This document shows positions 16,832 to 24,910 of a stretch of DNA of 64,000 nt, in pieces. Source of the stretch: an uncultured Eubacteriales bacterium. Its GTDB lineage: Bacteria; Bacillota; Clostridia; Peptostreptococcales; Anaerovoracaceae. The notes under the pieces are model-generated. The model was not told the origin of the DNA. It ran no database searches and worked only from the letters and a program-made list of their open reading frames with translations. The first letter of the stretch is position 1. Each line of letters starts with the position of its first letter. The position numbers were made by a program, and so were the translations under genes. The stretch lies in the NCBI GenBank assembly GCA_902763505.1, contig CACWSO010000001.1, positions 145,390 to 209,389 on the forward strand, written 5' to 3'.

Positions 16832-18175
16832 TTAGCCTTCAAGATGTTCGCCTGTAACTTCTTCTTCCTTCGCATAGTCCAGATTGTACTTTCTGGTGTT
16901 GAGTATGGAGATCAGGATGAAGTTGATGATCAGCAGACCGATGAATACTACATAAGCTCCTCTCAGTGAGCCGGTAACTCTCAGTGCTGTAGCATTTACG
17001 ATGTAGTTCAGCATGAGAACAACCTGCATGATTGGGAAGTAGATGGAGTATACGATATCGAAGCTGTGACGTCCGAATACGGATGCCGGCAGTGAAGTCA
17101 TGAAGTTTGCTGCTGCGCCGATTGCTACACCGATCATTGCTACGCAGATGTAACCGCCTGTCATGTTGTTGAACAGTACGTTAACTGCCAGTGCAACCAT
17201 GTACCAGAGCAGGAACGCTCTTACTGCAGTCTTAACGCCCAGTTTCTGGTCGATGAAACCAAATGCGAATGATCCGGCAAGACCGATCAGTGCGCATACA
17301 GTCATCAGAGCGATGGCCTTGTTCGGCTCGAATCCGAGCTCGATGTTTCTAGGAACGAGCTGTGACATTACACCTGTTGTTACCATCTGGTTGATACCGA
17401 TGATCAGAGCAACGATCCACATTTCCTTTGTCTTAAGAAGGTCTTTCACTGTCCATCTTGCAGGAGCATCATTTGACATGTCTGCATATTCTCTGTCATA
17501 TACGTCCTGTGTAACGTTATCAGGCAGCTGACCCATCTCCTGAGGAGTGTTCTTGATGATGAAGATTGCGATGAACGCAATAACGATAGCTGCAATACCA
17601 GTGATTGTCATGCCTTTGCCCATGCCGTAAGCACCGATCAGGAATGCGATGAGCGGTACATAAAGGGCTGAACCGAGGTTGTGGCCCATTGTAGTAAATC
17701 CATTAGCAAGTCCCTTCTTCTTAGGCATCCACTGAGTTACCAGGTTTCCGCCGCCCAGGTAAGCTGCTGCATTGATGAATACAGTAACCAGAGTCAGGCC
17801 TGCGAAATAAGTTCCCAGTGTTGTTGAGTGACCATAGAAGATGTAGGATAAACCAGCCAGTGCCAGACATACGACTGACAGCCACTTTGCGCCGATCTTA
17901 GTGAGGATACGGCCGATAACAAAGTATGCTACTACGCCGATGAATCCAGCCCACATTGCCAGTTCAAGCAGTTTTGCGTGGAGGAGTGTAGGATCAGTGT
18001 ATCCCAGCTCCTGCCAGTGTGCATTAACAAATACGTCGATGACGATATTCTGTCCGTCGATTGAGAAACCAATCAGGAACCAGAACATGATCATGCTGTA
18101 AAAGATGATGATCCAGCCTTTACCAAAGTTCACTTTGGTGTTTTCGGACTGGAGCTGCTGTCCATTCTGTGACAT
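16832..18175 (-). CDS. MFS transporter, OFA (oxalate/formate antiporter)-like
   Basis: A 447-residue protein with twelve predicted membrane helices and a central cytoplasmic loop near residues 210-240. Features of the OFA branch are the glycine-rich segment LGGGNLVTQWMPKKKGLANGFTT, cut here to its core GGGNLVTQWMPKKKG, and the short acidic C-tail EEVTGEHLEG. Members carry small carboxylates. It lies between the 87-residue gene and thiolase and most likely imports the substrate of the pathway or exchanges it for a product. Confidence 0.87.
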   Translation of the reverse strand: MSQNGQQLQSENTKVNFGKGWIIIFYSMIMFWFLIGFSIDGQNIVIDVFVNAHWQELGYTDPTLLHAKLLELAMWAGFIGVVAYFVIGRILTKIGAKWLSVVCLALAGLSYIFYGHSTTLGTYFAGLTLVTVFINAAAYLGGGNLVTQWMPKKKGLANGFTTMGHNLGSALYVPLIAFLIGAYGMGKGMTITGIAAIVIAFIAIFIIKNTPQEMGQLPDNVTQDVYDREYADMSNDAPARWTVKDLLKTKEMWIVALIIGINQMVTTGVMSQLVPRNIELGFEPNKAIALMTVCALIGLAGSFAFGFIDQKLGVKTAVRAFLLWYMVALAVNVLFNNMTGGYICVAMIGVAIGAAANFMTSLPASVFGRHSFDIVYSIYFPIMQVVLMLNYIVNATALRVTGSLRGAYVVFIGLLIINFILISILNTRKYNLDYAKEEEVTGEHLEG

Positions 18176-18211
18176 AATTATTTCTCCTTAAATGATTAGT
18201 AATGATAACTT

Positions 18212-18475
18212 TTATGCTCCAAAGGCTTCGTCGGTTGCTGCTTTGACCATTTCATCCCAAGTCTCATATTCAGTGCTCTCCTTGACGAAGTTGTTGAATA
18301 CGGTCTGGGAATACACGAGTCTAGGGGAATCCCATGACGCCATAACGGCGCTGGAATAGCGGAAGCCCTCGAAATTCTTAAAATTGGTATGCTTCTGCAT
18401 GAACTCGTCGCTGAAGATCTTATTCAGAAGGTCTTTCAGCTCCTGTGTGTAGTTAATAGAAACATAATCGTTCAT
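18212..18475 (-). CDS. Small protein coupled to the DUF362 gene, function unknown
   Basis: An 87-residue soluble protein I do not recognise. It is rich in aromatic residues (FKNFEGFRYSSAVMASWD), has no Cys, no signal peptide and no helix-turn-helix, and ends WDEMVKAATDEAFGA. Its ATG overlaps the stop of the DUF362 gene (TAATG), so the two are translated in fixed ratio. That suggests a small subunit or dedicated partner. A good ribosome site is not obvious because coupling supplies the ribosome. Confidence 0.75.
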   Translation of the reverse strand: MNDYVSINYTQELKDLLNKIFSDEFMQKHTNFKNFEGFRYSSAVMASWDSPRLVYSQTVFNNFVKESTEYETWDEMVKAATDEAFGA

Positions 18476-19761
18476 TATTTGCTCTCCGGATGTTCTTTGA
18501 AGTACTCTTCTGCCTTTGCAAATACGTAGTCATGCCATACCTGAGCGTCTCTTGCCATGCAAGGTCTGATGATTTCATCTTCCTGATCGCCCATTCCGTT
18601 GATGATCTCTTTTCTCTGTATTGTCAGATAAAGAGCCGGTTCGTTTGGAGGGCATCCCAGGATCCAATATGCATTTGGATGATCCTTCAGGTACTTCTTC
18701 GTGCAGTTGCCATGGAGAACGAGTTTGTCGTCAGGAATGTCCTTAGGAATATCGTTCTGCGGTCCAATAACAACTGTCATTCCTGCATTCTTGTCATATT
18801 CGCCGACTGCCTTCAGCTCTTCCATGTTGATAGCGAGCAGTGCCTGACAACTGGAGCATCCGCCTTCGCAGCGTACATCGTACTCAGGCCATCTTGTGCT
18901 CATGTCACCGATGTAAGGGATCCACATCTGCTTGAAGCATTCTTCTACCGTGTTTCCTACTACTTCGATGTCATCCAGATCATACTTTCCAAGACCTACT
19001 TCCTTAGCTACGTTGAAGTAATCTACAGCAGTAGTATCGATTCCTGTTACTTCGCATGCGATTCTGTCGATTGCTACAGGGTCCTTTGATCCGAGTACCA
19101 TGTTGGATTCGATTGGAACCGGCATGTGCGGTGAGTAACCGGATGCTGCTCTCATAGCGTCCATGATGTTGAGATCAGCCTTACATACAGACCAAACGTC
19201 CATCATAGCCATCGTCAGATTCTGCTGATGCATCTGCATATGAACCTTATCCTGTACAACGCCCTTGATGTTCTTCAGTGCGCCTGAGAATACCATGCTT
19301 GCATGTGCCTTGAGGATCGGCAGGTTGATGAGATGCTCTGCTTCCATGAGTCTCTTCGGCAGCTTAACGTGTGAGATATTGGATCTGAAGTCTCTTACAG
19401 CAACATTTACGAGATCCTTATCTCTCTTGATGTCGTAAGTTTCAACGCCTTCTTCATCGGCTACTGCCTGGATTCCGCTGACCTTGAAGCATTCAATCGT
19501 ATCGCATCCGATAGCTGCTGCTTCGGCGATAACGATTTCCTTAGGGTTAGCTTTTCTGACCTCTCTGATGACCGCTCTGACAACTTCAGGATTTGTGCAA
19601 ACTGAAGTTTCTGGTGGTTCAGCGTGGCCGACATTCGGCTTGATCATAACGGTTGTGCCCGGTCTGATCACGTTTTCAACGCCGCCCAAAAGGTCAAATA
19701 CTTTGGTAACGTTAGCCTGTACGTCTTCACCCTTTACGAGTGCTACTAAAGATTTTGACAT
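18475..19761 (-). CDS. DUF362-domain protein with extra Cys cluster
   Basis: A 428-residue protein. Residues 1-250 match the DUF362 domain (MIKPNVGHAEPPE, LINLPILKAHASMVFSGALKN split around GALKNIKGVVQDKVHM). DUF362 is sometimes joined to ferredoxin-type modules. Here the C-terminal part instead has C298-x3-C302-x2-C305 (CEGGCSSC), C353 (HGNCTKK) and C370 (GCPPNEP), plausible ligands for an Fe-S cluster or metal. ATG 19761 has AGAGGTG 6 bases before it; the upstream frame start at 19821 would sit on the predicted transcription start. First gene of the sigma-54 operon. Activity unknown. Confidence 0.82.
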   Translation of the reverse strand: MSKSLVALVKGEDVQANVTKVFDLLGGVENVIRPGTTVMIKPNVGHAEPPETSVCTNPEVVRAVIREVRKANPKEIVIAEAAAIGCDTIECFKVSGIQAVADEEGVETYDIKRDKDLVNVAVRDFRSNISHVKLPKRLMEAEHLINLPILKAHASMVFSGALKNIKGVVQDKVHMQMHQQNLTMAMMDVWSVCKADLNIMDAMRAASGYSPHMPVPIESNMVLGSKDPVAIDRIACEVTGIDTTAVDYFNVAKEVGLGKYDLDDIEVVGNTVEECFKQMWIPYIGDMSTRWPEYDVRCEGGCSSCQALLAINMEELKAVGEYDKNAGMTVVIGPQNDIPKDIPDDKLVLHGNCTKKYLKDHPNAYWILGCPPNEPALYLTIQRKEIINGMGDQEDEIIRPCMARDAQVWHDYVFAKAEEYFKEHPESK

Positions 19762-19832
19762 AAGTTCACCTCTTTGCTTTCTGGGTTTCCTTAGAAATAA
19801 TTGACTGTTCATTTTCAACATCTTTTATTAAT

Positions 19833-19849
19833 CGCAATATCTATGCCAA
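19833..19849 (-). promoter_or_regulatory. Sigma-54 promoter of the seven-gene catabolic operon
   Basis: On the - strand TTGGCATAGATATTGCG: -24 TTGGCAT, 5-base gap, -12 TTGCG. The GG and GC pairs at -24/-12 are intact. Expected start near 19822, about 60 bases before the DUF362 ATG. Confidence 0.8.
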
Positions 19850-19947
19850 ACGTTTTTTTCCAAGATTTCCGCAAAAACAATAAAAAATAATAAAAACAAG
19901 GGTATTATTTCCAAAATAATCACGTTTTTTGTTGCACAAAGCAAAAA

Positions 19948-19969
19948 GTTGTTGCATCTACGCAACAAC
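19948..19969. promoter_or_regulatory. Upstream activator site of the catabolic operon
   Basis: GTTGTTGC-N6-GCAACAAC, a perfect inverted repeat with the same half-sites and spacing as the one beside the regulator gene. It lies about 100 bases upstream of the -24 element. A weaker copy, TTTGTTGC-N5-GCAAAAA, lies at 19928-19947. Confidence 0.78.
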
Positions 19970-20015
19970 CTTTTGCATCATTTATGCAATTTGAAATATA
20001 AAAGAGGTGTTATGA

Positions 20016-21161
20016 TCAAAATGCCTGTTCCAGTATAGCAATGACATCTTCTTTGGTGATGCCCTGACGAGGATTGAAGCCCAGCACCGGCTCATTGAGC
20101 ACGTCATGAGCGAGCATATCGAAATCCTCCTTTGAGATTCCCTGCTCTTCCAGTGTCTTGATTCCCAGTTTCTTTGTCAGATCAAGAAGCGCATCTGCAA
20201 GCAGGTATTTATCCTTTTCAGGATCACCGCTGCCTGCAATACCGATTGCACCTGCAAGATCAGCCATCTTATCCGGACAGCTTTCAGCATTGTATCGCAT
20301 AACATATGGCAAAACGCATGCGTTTGCCATGCCGTGTGCAAGACCGAAATGCGCACTGAGTGTATGGGCGATGCCGTGTACCAGCCCAAGATTTGCATTT
20401 GAGAAACTGAAGCCAGTGATAATGCAGCCCAGCATCATCTGTTCTCTGGCATCCATGTCATTCCCATCTTCACATACCTTAGGAAGGTTCTTATAGAGAA
20501 TCTCCAATCCTTTCAGCGCATTGTACTCCGTCAGCGGCGTCGCCATGTTGGAGATATAACTTTCTACAGCATGCGTGATCGCATCCATACCTGTTGCTGC
20601 TGTTACGCTCTGTGGAACTGTTCTGGTCAATTCCGGGTCTGCAATCACATCTGTAGCAACGATATTGTTGTCTATGACAACATATTTGATGACCTTTTCT
20701 GTATCGATCAGAGCACTGACATTGGTGATTTCGCTTGATGTACCTGCCGTTGTTGGAATCGCAATCAGCGGAAGACAAGGATTCTTGACCATACCGATAC
20801 CGCCGTACTCTCCTATCCTGCCCTCATTTGTCATCAGAACGTTTACTGCCTTTGCAAGGTCGATACTGGAACCACCGCCAACGGCAACAAATCCTTCCAC
20901 GCCCGCATCTTTTGCAATGACAGCCGCTTCCTCAACCACATCGTTGGTCGGATTTGGAATGACGCCGTCAAAGATACAGTATGAAACACCGGTTTTTTCG
21001 ACTTCGTTGACCACTTTATCAGCAATCCCTGCTGCCTTCACACCACCGTCATATACAACCATGACGGAATTGAGATGATACCCCTTGATGATTTCTGATA
21101 AATCGTTCAATGCTCCTCTGCCGAAATCGATGTTGCTCTTTACAAAAAAGTTGAAGCTCAT
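20016..21161 (-). CDS. Iron-containing alcohol dehydrogenase
   Basis: A 381-residue group III alcohol dehydrogenase. GGGSSIDLAKA binds the nucleotide, PTTAGTSSEITNVSA is the family signature, and the metal ligands lie in GMDAITHAVES and in GLVHGIAHTLSAHFGLAHG. It could oxidise an alcohol or 4-hydroxy acid, or reduce an aldehyde. It is driven by its own sigma-54 promoter, which groups it with the neighbouring island although no TTGTTGC-type site lies directly upstream. GGAGGAA precedes the ATG. Confidence 0.9.
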   Translation of the reverse strand: MSFNFFVKSNIDFGRGALNDLSEIIKGYHLNSVMVVYDGGVKAAGIADKVVNEVEKTGVSYCIFDGVIPNPTNDVVEEAAVIAKDAGVEGFVAVGGGSSIDLAKAVNVLMTNEGRIGEYGGIGMVKNPCLPLIAIPTTAGTSSEITNVSALIDTEKVIKYVVIDNNIVATDVIADPELTRTVPQSVTAATGMDAITHAVESYISNMATPLTEYNALKGLEILYKNLPKVCEDGNDMDAREQMMLGCIITGFSFSNANLGLVHGIAHTLSAHFGLAHGMANACVLPYVMRYNAESCPDKMADLAGAIGIAGSGDPEKDKYLLADALLDLTKKLGIKTLEEQGISKEDFDMLAHDVLNEPVLGFNPRQGITKEDVIAILEQAF

Positions 21162-21180
21162 AGTATTCCTCCATAAAAAA

Positions 21181-21216
21181 AGACTTTGCTTATGTATATG
21201 ATAAAAAGCAAAGTCT
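21181..21216 (-). terminator. Intrinsic terminator of ruvX, overlapping a sigma-54 promoter
   Basis: On the - strand AGACTTTGCTT (21206-21216) pairs exactly with AAGCAAAGTCT (21181-21191) and is followed by TTTTTTTAT. The 5' arm contains the -12 element of the alcohol dehydrogenase promoter. Confidence 0.8.
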
Positions 21217-21223
21217 ATGCCAA
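21207..21223 (-). promoter_or_regulatory. Sigma-54 promoter of the iron alcohol dehydrogenase gene
   Basis: On the - strand TTGGCATAGACTTTGCT: -24 TTGGCAT, 5-base gap, -12 TTGCT. The expected start near 21196 falls in the loop of the overlapping terminator hairpin, giving a leader of about 35 bases. Confidence 0.8.
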
Positions 21224-21239
21224 CCTATTTACATGAAAT

Positions 21240-21668
21240 CTATCTCAGACTGTCTAAATAGCCCTGTAATATGATAATTGCAGCCTGACGGTCGATGATT
21301 TCTTTTCGCTTGTTTCGGCGCATATCGGCCTCAATAAGGACCTTCTCGGCCATCACAGTCGTCAGACGTTCATCGTAGAATTCAACTTTTATGTGGTTCA
21401 TACCGCTTCCCTTGAGTTTATTCTCAAGTTTCTGTCTGAATTCCCTTACCTTCTCCGTCTGCGGGCTGTCCGATCCATCGAGTTTCAACGGGAGTCCGAT
21501 CACCACGGTATCACAATCATATTCCTTGATCAGATCAAGTACTTTACCGGTATCTTTCTTGATTCCGATCCGTTCTATGGTCATAACGCCCTGTGCTGTG
21601 ATGTCCAGTCCATCGCTGACAGCGACCCCTATTGTTTTGTCACCTACATCCAGTCCGATTTTACGCAC
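21240..21668 (-). CDS. ruvX: Holliday junction resolvase-like protein RuvX (YqgF)
   Basis: A 142-residue RNase H-fold protein of normal length. The N-terminal DVGDKTIGVAVSD contains the first catalytic Asp, VVIGLPLKLDGS follows, and the end shows DERLTTV and the D in IDRQAAIIILQGYL. Members act in 16S rRNA 5' processing or recombination. It is third in the classical Firmicutes order alaS-ireB-ruvX, though a terminator lies between ireB and it. Confidence 0.93.
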   Translation of the reverse strand: MRKIGLDVGDKTIGVAVSDGLDITAQGVMTIERIGIKKDTGKVLDLIKEYDCDTVVIGLPLKLDGSDSPQTEKVREFRQKLENKLKGSGMNHIKVEFYDERLTTVMAEKVLIEADMRRNKRKEIIDRQAAIIILQGYLDSLR

Positions 21669-21723
21669 TGATCTTACCTCTACATAATTTAGTTATTGAA
21701 AACTACATTGATATTCCAAAAAT

Positions 21724-21755
21724 CAAAAAATAGTGGCGGACAAAAAGCCCGCCAC
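21724..21755 (-). terminator. Intrinsic terminator after ireB
   Basis: On the - strand GTGGCGG (21749-21755) pairs with CCGCCAC (21733-21739), followed by TATTTTTTG. It may leave partial read-through into ruvX. Confidence 0.8.
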
Positions 21756-21770
21756 AAAAGAATGCATTGT

Positions 21771-22019
21771 TTATTTATCGAGATATGCCTTGATCAATTC
21801 TTCAACCAGGTCGTCTCTTTCGATTCTGCCGATTACATTTCTGGCGTTATTGTGACTTGTGATATAGGATGGATCTCCTGAAAGAATATAACCCACCATC
21901 TGATCGATTGCATTGTATCCTCTTTCATCAAGAGAATCATATACGATTGTCAGTATCTCCTTGATCGTCTTCTGCTCGACTTTATCAAAGTTATCATACA
22001 TCCTTGTCTGTCTATCCAT
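21771..22019 (-). CDS. ireB: IreB family regulatory phosphoprotein (UPF0297)
   Basis: An 82-residue protein typical of the family: MYDNFDKVEQ near the start, GYNAIDQMVGYILSGDPSYI in the middle and RIERDDLVEELIKAYL at the end. In Enterococcus the homologue is phosphorylated by the IreK kinase on Thr and affects cephalosporin resistance; the short N-terminus here (DRQTRMYDN) retains one Thr. A GGGGAGG ribosome site precedes the ATG. It is between alaS and ruvX as in most Firmicutes. Confidence 0.93.
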   Translation of the reverse strand: MDRQTRMYDNFDKVEQKTIKEILTIVYDSLDERGYNAIDQMVGYILSGDPSYITSHNNARNVIGRIERDDLVEELIKAYLDK

Positions 22020-22055
22020 TATTAAACCTCCCCAATCAGTTCACTTGGTGACTAA

Positions 22056-22085
22056 AGTATAACACCAGATTACCAATCTTTACAA
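22056..22085 (-). promoter_or_regulatory. Sigma-A promoter of ireB
   Basis: On the - strand TTGTAA (22080-22085), 18 bases, TATACT (22056-22061), just downstream of the alaS stop codon. Confidence 0.5.
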
Positions 22086-22125
22086 GTCTTTATAAGAGAA
22101 TTAAGTCTTAAACTCTGTTAATTAT

Positions 22126-24753
22126 TTACAGTAATTCAGCTGCTTTTGCAAAGGCATCCTCGACCTTTGACGGATCCTTGGCTCCGGCCTGGGCAATATC
22201 GGCTTTGCCGCCGCCACCGCCGCCTGCTGCCTTTGCGATTTCTTTGATCATCTTGCCTGCGTGCATGCCCTTCTCCACCAGATCATCAGTGAGAGAAACG
22301 AGGAATGTTACTTTGCCGCCTGAAACAGATGCGAATACCATGGCGACGTTTTTATTTGCAGCTTTGACGTTATCCGAGAGATTTCTAAGATCTCCGATAT
22401 CATAATCATCAAATTTCTTCGTAACAAGTCTTACCCCATTGATTTCCTTTGCATCATCGAGGAATGCGTCAGCGTCCTTACTCATCTCCGCTGCCTTGAG
22501 GTCTGCAATTTCCTTTTTGAGTTCCTTGACTTCCTCTGCCAGTGCGGCAGCCTTTTCTACAAGAACATCTTTATTCGCCTTCAGAGCTACTGCAGTATCA
22601 TCGATGACCTTCTGTTCTCTGATGTAATCTGCCAGTATGCTCTGACCTGTGATTGCCTCGATACGTCTGACGCCGGATGCAACACCTGATTCGCTCAGAA
22701 TCTTCAGTGCACCGATTTGTCCGGAGTTGGCGACATGTGTACCGCCGCAGAATTCTCTGGAATAGTCACCGATGGAAACGACTCTGACCTTATCCCCATA
22801 CTTCTCGTCAAAGAGCGCCATAGCTCCTTCCTTCCTGGCGTCTTCAATGTCCATGACCTTTGTTGTGACAGACAGGAAGTGTTTGATTTTGTCATTGACG
22901 ATTTCTTCGACCTGTTTGATTTCCTCATCCGTCATTGCCTGATAGTGTGAAAAGTCAAATCTAAGTCCATTCTGATCCACATGGGAACCGGCCTGCTTTA
23001 CATGATCGCCCAGAACGTCACGCAGTGCTCTGTGCAACAAGTGCGTTGCAGAGTGGTTTGCAGCAGTCATATTGCGGACAGGCGCAACAACCATTGCGTC
23101 TACACTGTCACCAGTATTGAACTCACCCTGAACGATCGTAACCGAATGCAGATAGATACCATTTTGTTTTTTCACGCCGTCCACACGTGCAATGCCGCTC
23201 TTCTCATTGTAAATGAATCCGGCATCGCTGACCTGTCCGCCGCTTTCGGCGTAGAATGGTGTCTTATCAAGTATAAAGATACACTTGTCCCCTTCTGCTG
23301 CTTTTGCAAGCTCAGCAAAAGTATCATCACTGATATATGCAAGGACGGCATTCTGGCTGAGGGTTTCGTAACCGGTAAATTCAGTTTCCCCTGTAATGCT
23401 TAATTCTTTGGTATCATTCTTCCAGCCGGCGCCTTCCATTTCCGTTTCCGTTCTGGAGAGTTCCTTCTGACGCTGCATCTCTGCGGCAAATCCTTCCTCA
23501 TCGACCTGGTAACCCTTTTCTTCCATGATTTCTTTGGTCAGATCAATTGGGAACCCGTATGTATCATGCAGTTTGAACGCTTTTGCGCCATCGAGTGTCT
23601 TATTGCCTGAAATAACCATATCAGCAATGTATTCATCGATGATGCCCATGCCTTTGTCGATGGTAGCAGCGAACTTCTCTTCTTCCGCATTGATGACCCT
23701 CTTGATCATGATTCTGCGCTGCTCGAGAATTGGATAAGCACGTGCGGACTCGTCGATGACTCTGTCACAGAGATCTGTCAGGAACGGCCCTTTGATGCCC
23801 AGCTTGCGTCCGTGCATCGCGGCTCTTCTGATCAGTCTTCTCAGTACATAGTCTCTTCCCTCATTGCCAGGCAGGATGCCATCGCCGATCATGAATGTCA
23901 TGGAACGGAGATGGTCTGTGATGATTCTAAGGGAGATATCTGTCGGAACGGTGCCGTCTTTGTATGCAACGCCGGATACTCTTTCAACCTGGCTGAGTAC
24001 GGAACGGATCGTATCAACATCAAAGATGCAGCTTGTTTCCTGCATAATGCATGCGAGTCTCTCAAGGCCAAGACCTGTATCGATGTTCGGATGAGGAAGA
24101 TCCGTATAGGATCCGTCTTCCTCTTTATTGAACTGGGTGAATACCAGGTTCCAGAATTCAACGTATCTGTCACACTCGCATCCCGGTTTGCAGTCAGGTT
24201 TACCGCATCCGTGCTCTTCCCCTCTGTCGAAGTAGATCTCTGAGCATGGTCCGCAAGGTCCGCCCGTTCCGATTTCCCAGAAGTTGTCTTCCTTTCCGAG
24301 TCTGACGATTTTATGATCCGGAAGACCAATCATGTTGTGCCACAGATCATAGGCCTCCTCATCGTTTTCATAGATGGTGACCCAAAGCTTATCTTCCGGC
24401 ATCTTAAGTACATTGGTTGCAAAATCCCATCCCCATGTGATGGCTTCTTTTTTGAAGTAATCACCGAATGAGAAATTACCGAGCATTTCAAAGAATGTTC
24501 CGTGTCTGTCCGTATAGCCAACATTTTCGATGTCGCCTGTTCTGATGCATTTCTGACAGGTGGTCATTCTCTTTGACGGTGGTGTCTTCAGACCGGCGAA
24601 ATACGGCTTCAGAGGCGCCATTCCTGCACCAATGAGGAGAAGACTCGGATCATCTTCCGGAATCAGAGAGAAACTCTCTCTTCTGTAATGCCCTTGCTCC
24701 TCGAAATAGCTCAGAAACATTTCTCTCAATGTGTTCAAACCCAGTTTTTCCAT
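22126..24753 (-). CDS. alaS: Alanyl-tRNA synthetase
   Basis: An 875-residue class II synthetase of full length. The aminoacylation domain opens with LGLNTLREMFLSYFEEQGH; the editing domain has HSATHLLHRAL (zinc His pair) and CGGTHVANSGQIG (Cys and His); the C-terminal dimerisation domain contains GGGGGGKADIAQAG. ATG 24753 was chosen over a TTG at 24771 because the latter lies on the GGAGG ribosome site itself. It heads the alaS-ireB-ruvX run. No T-box leader fits into the short upstream region. Confidence 0.97.
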   Translation of the reverse strand: MEKLGLNTLREMFLSYFEEQGHYRRESFSLIPEDDPSLLLIGAGMAPLKPYFAGLKTPPSKRMTTCQKCIRTGDIENVGYTDRHGTFFEMLGNFSFGDYFKKEAITWGWDFATNVLKMPEDKLWVTIYENDEEAYDLWHNMIGLPDHKIVRLGKEDNFWEIGTGGPCGPCSEIYFDRGEEHGCGKPDCKPGCECDRYVEFWNLVFTQFNKEEDGSYTDLPHPNIDTGLGLERLACIMQETSCIFDVDTIRSVLSQVERVSGVAYKDGTVPTDISLRIITDHLRSMTFMIGDGILPGNEGRDYVLRRLIRRAAMHGRKLGIKGPFLTDLCDRVIDESARAYPILEQRRIMIKRVINAEEEKFAATIDKGMGIIDEYIADMVISGNKTLDGAKAFKLHDTYGFPIDLTKEIMEEKGYQVDEEGFAAEMQRQKELSRTETEMEGAGWKNDTKELSITGETEFTGYETLSQNAVLAYISDDTFAELAKAAEGDKCIFILDKTPFYAESGGQVSDAGFIYNEKSGIARVDGVKKQNGIYLHSVTIVQGEFNTGDSVDAMVVAPVRNMTAANHSATHLLHRALRDVLGDHVKQAGSHVDQNGLRFDFSHYQAMTDEEIKQVEEIVNDKIKHFLSVTTKVMDIEDARKEGAMALFDEKYGDKVRVVSIGDYSREFCGGTHVANSGQIGALKILSESGVASGVRRIEAITGQSILADYIREQKVIDDTAVALKANKDVLVEKAAALAEEVKELKKEIADLKAAEMSKDADAFLDDAKEINGVRLVTKKFDDYDIGDLRNLSDNVKAANKNVAMVFASVSGGKVTFLVSLTDDLVEKGMHAGKMIKEIAKAAGGGGGGKADIAQAGAKDPSKVEDAFAKAAELL

Positions 24754-24803
24754 AATGTGTATATCCTCCAAGTAATTTGGTTTTCATTCATCAACAATTA
24801 ATT

Positions 24804-24833
24804 ATTATACAATACACACATCCTTTATTTCAA
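24804..24833 (-). promoter_or_regulatory. Sigma-A promoter of alaS
   Basis: On the - strand TTGAAA (24828-24833), 18 bases, TATAAT (24804-24809), about 50 bases before the start codon. Confidence 0.7.
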
Positions 24834-24849
24834 CCGCTCATGCCAATTA

Positions 24850-24882
24850 TTAAAAGACCCGGGAGAAAAAGTATCCCGGGTC
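24850..24882 (-). terminator. Intrinsic terminator of lpdA
   Basis: On the - strand GACCCGGGA (24874-24882) pairs with TCCCGGGTC (24856-24864), followed by TTTTAATAATT. Confidence 0.85.
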
Positions 24883-24910
24883 CTGATAACATAACAATTA
24901 GTTTCCAAGT

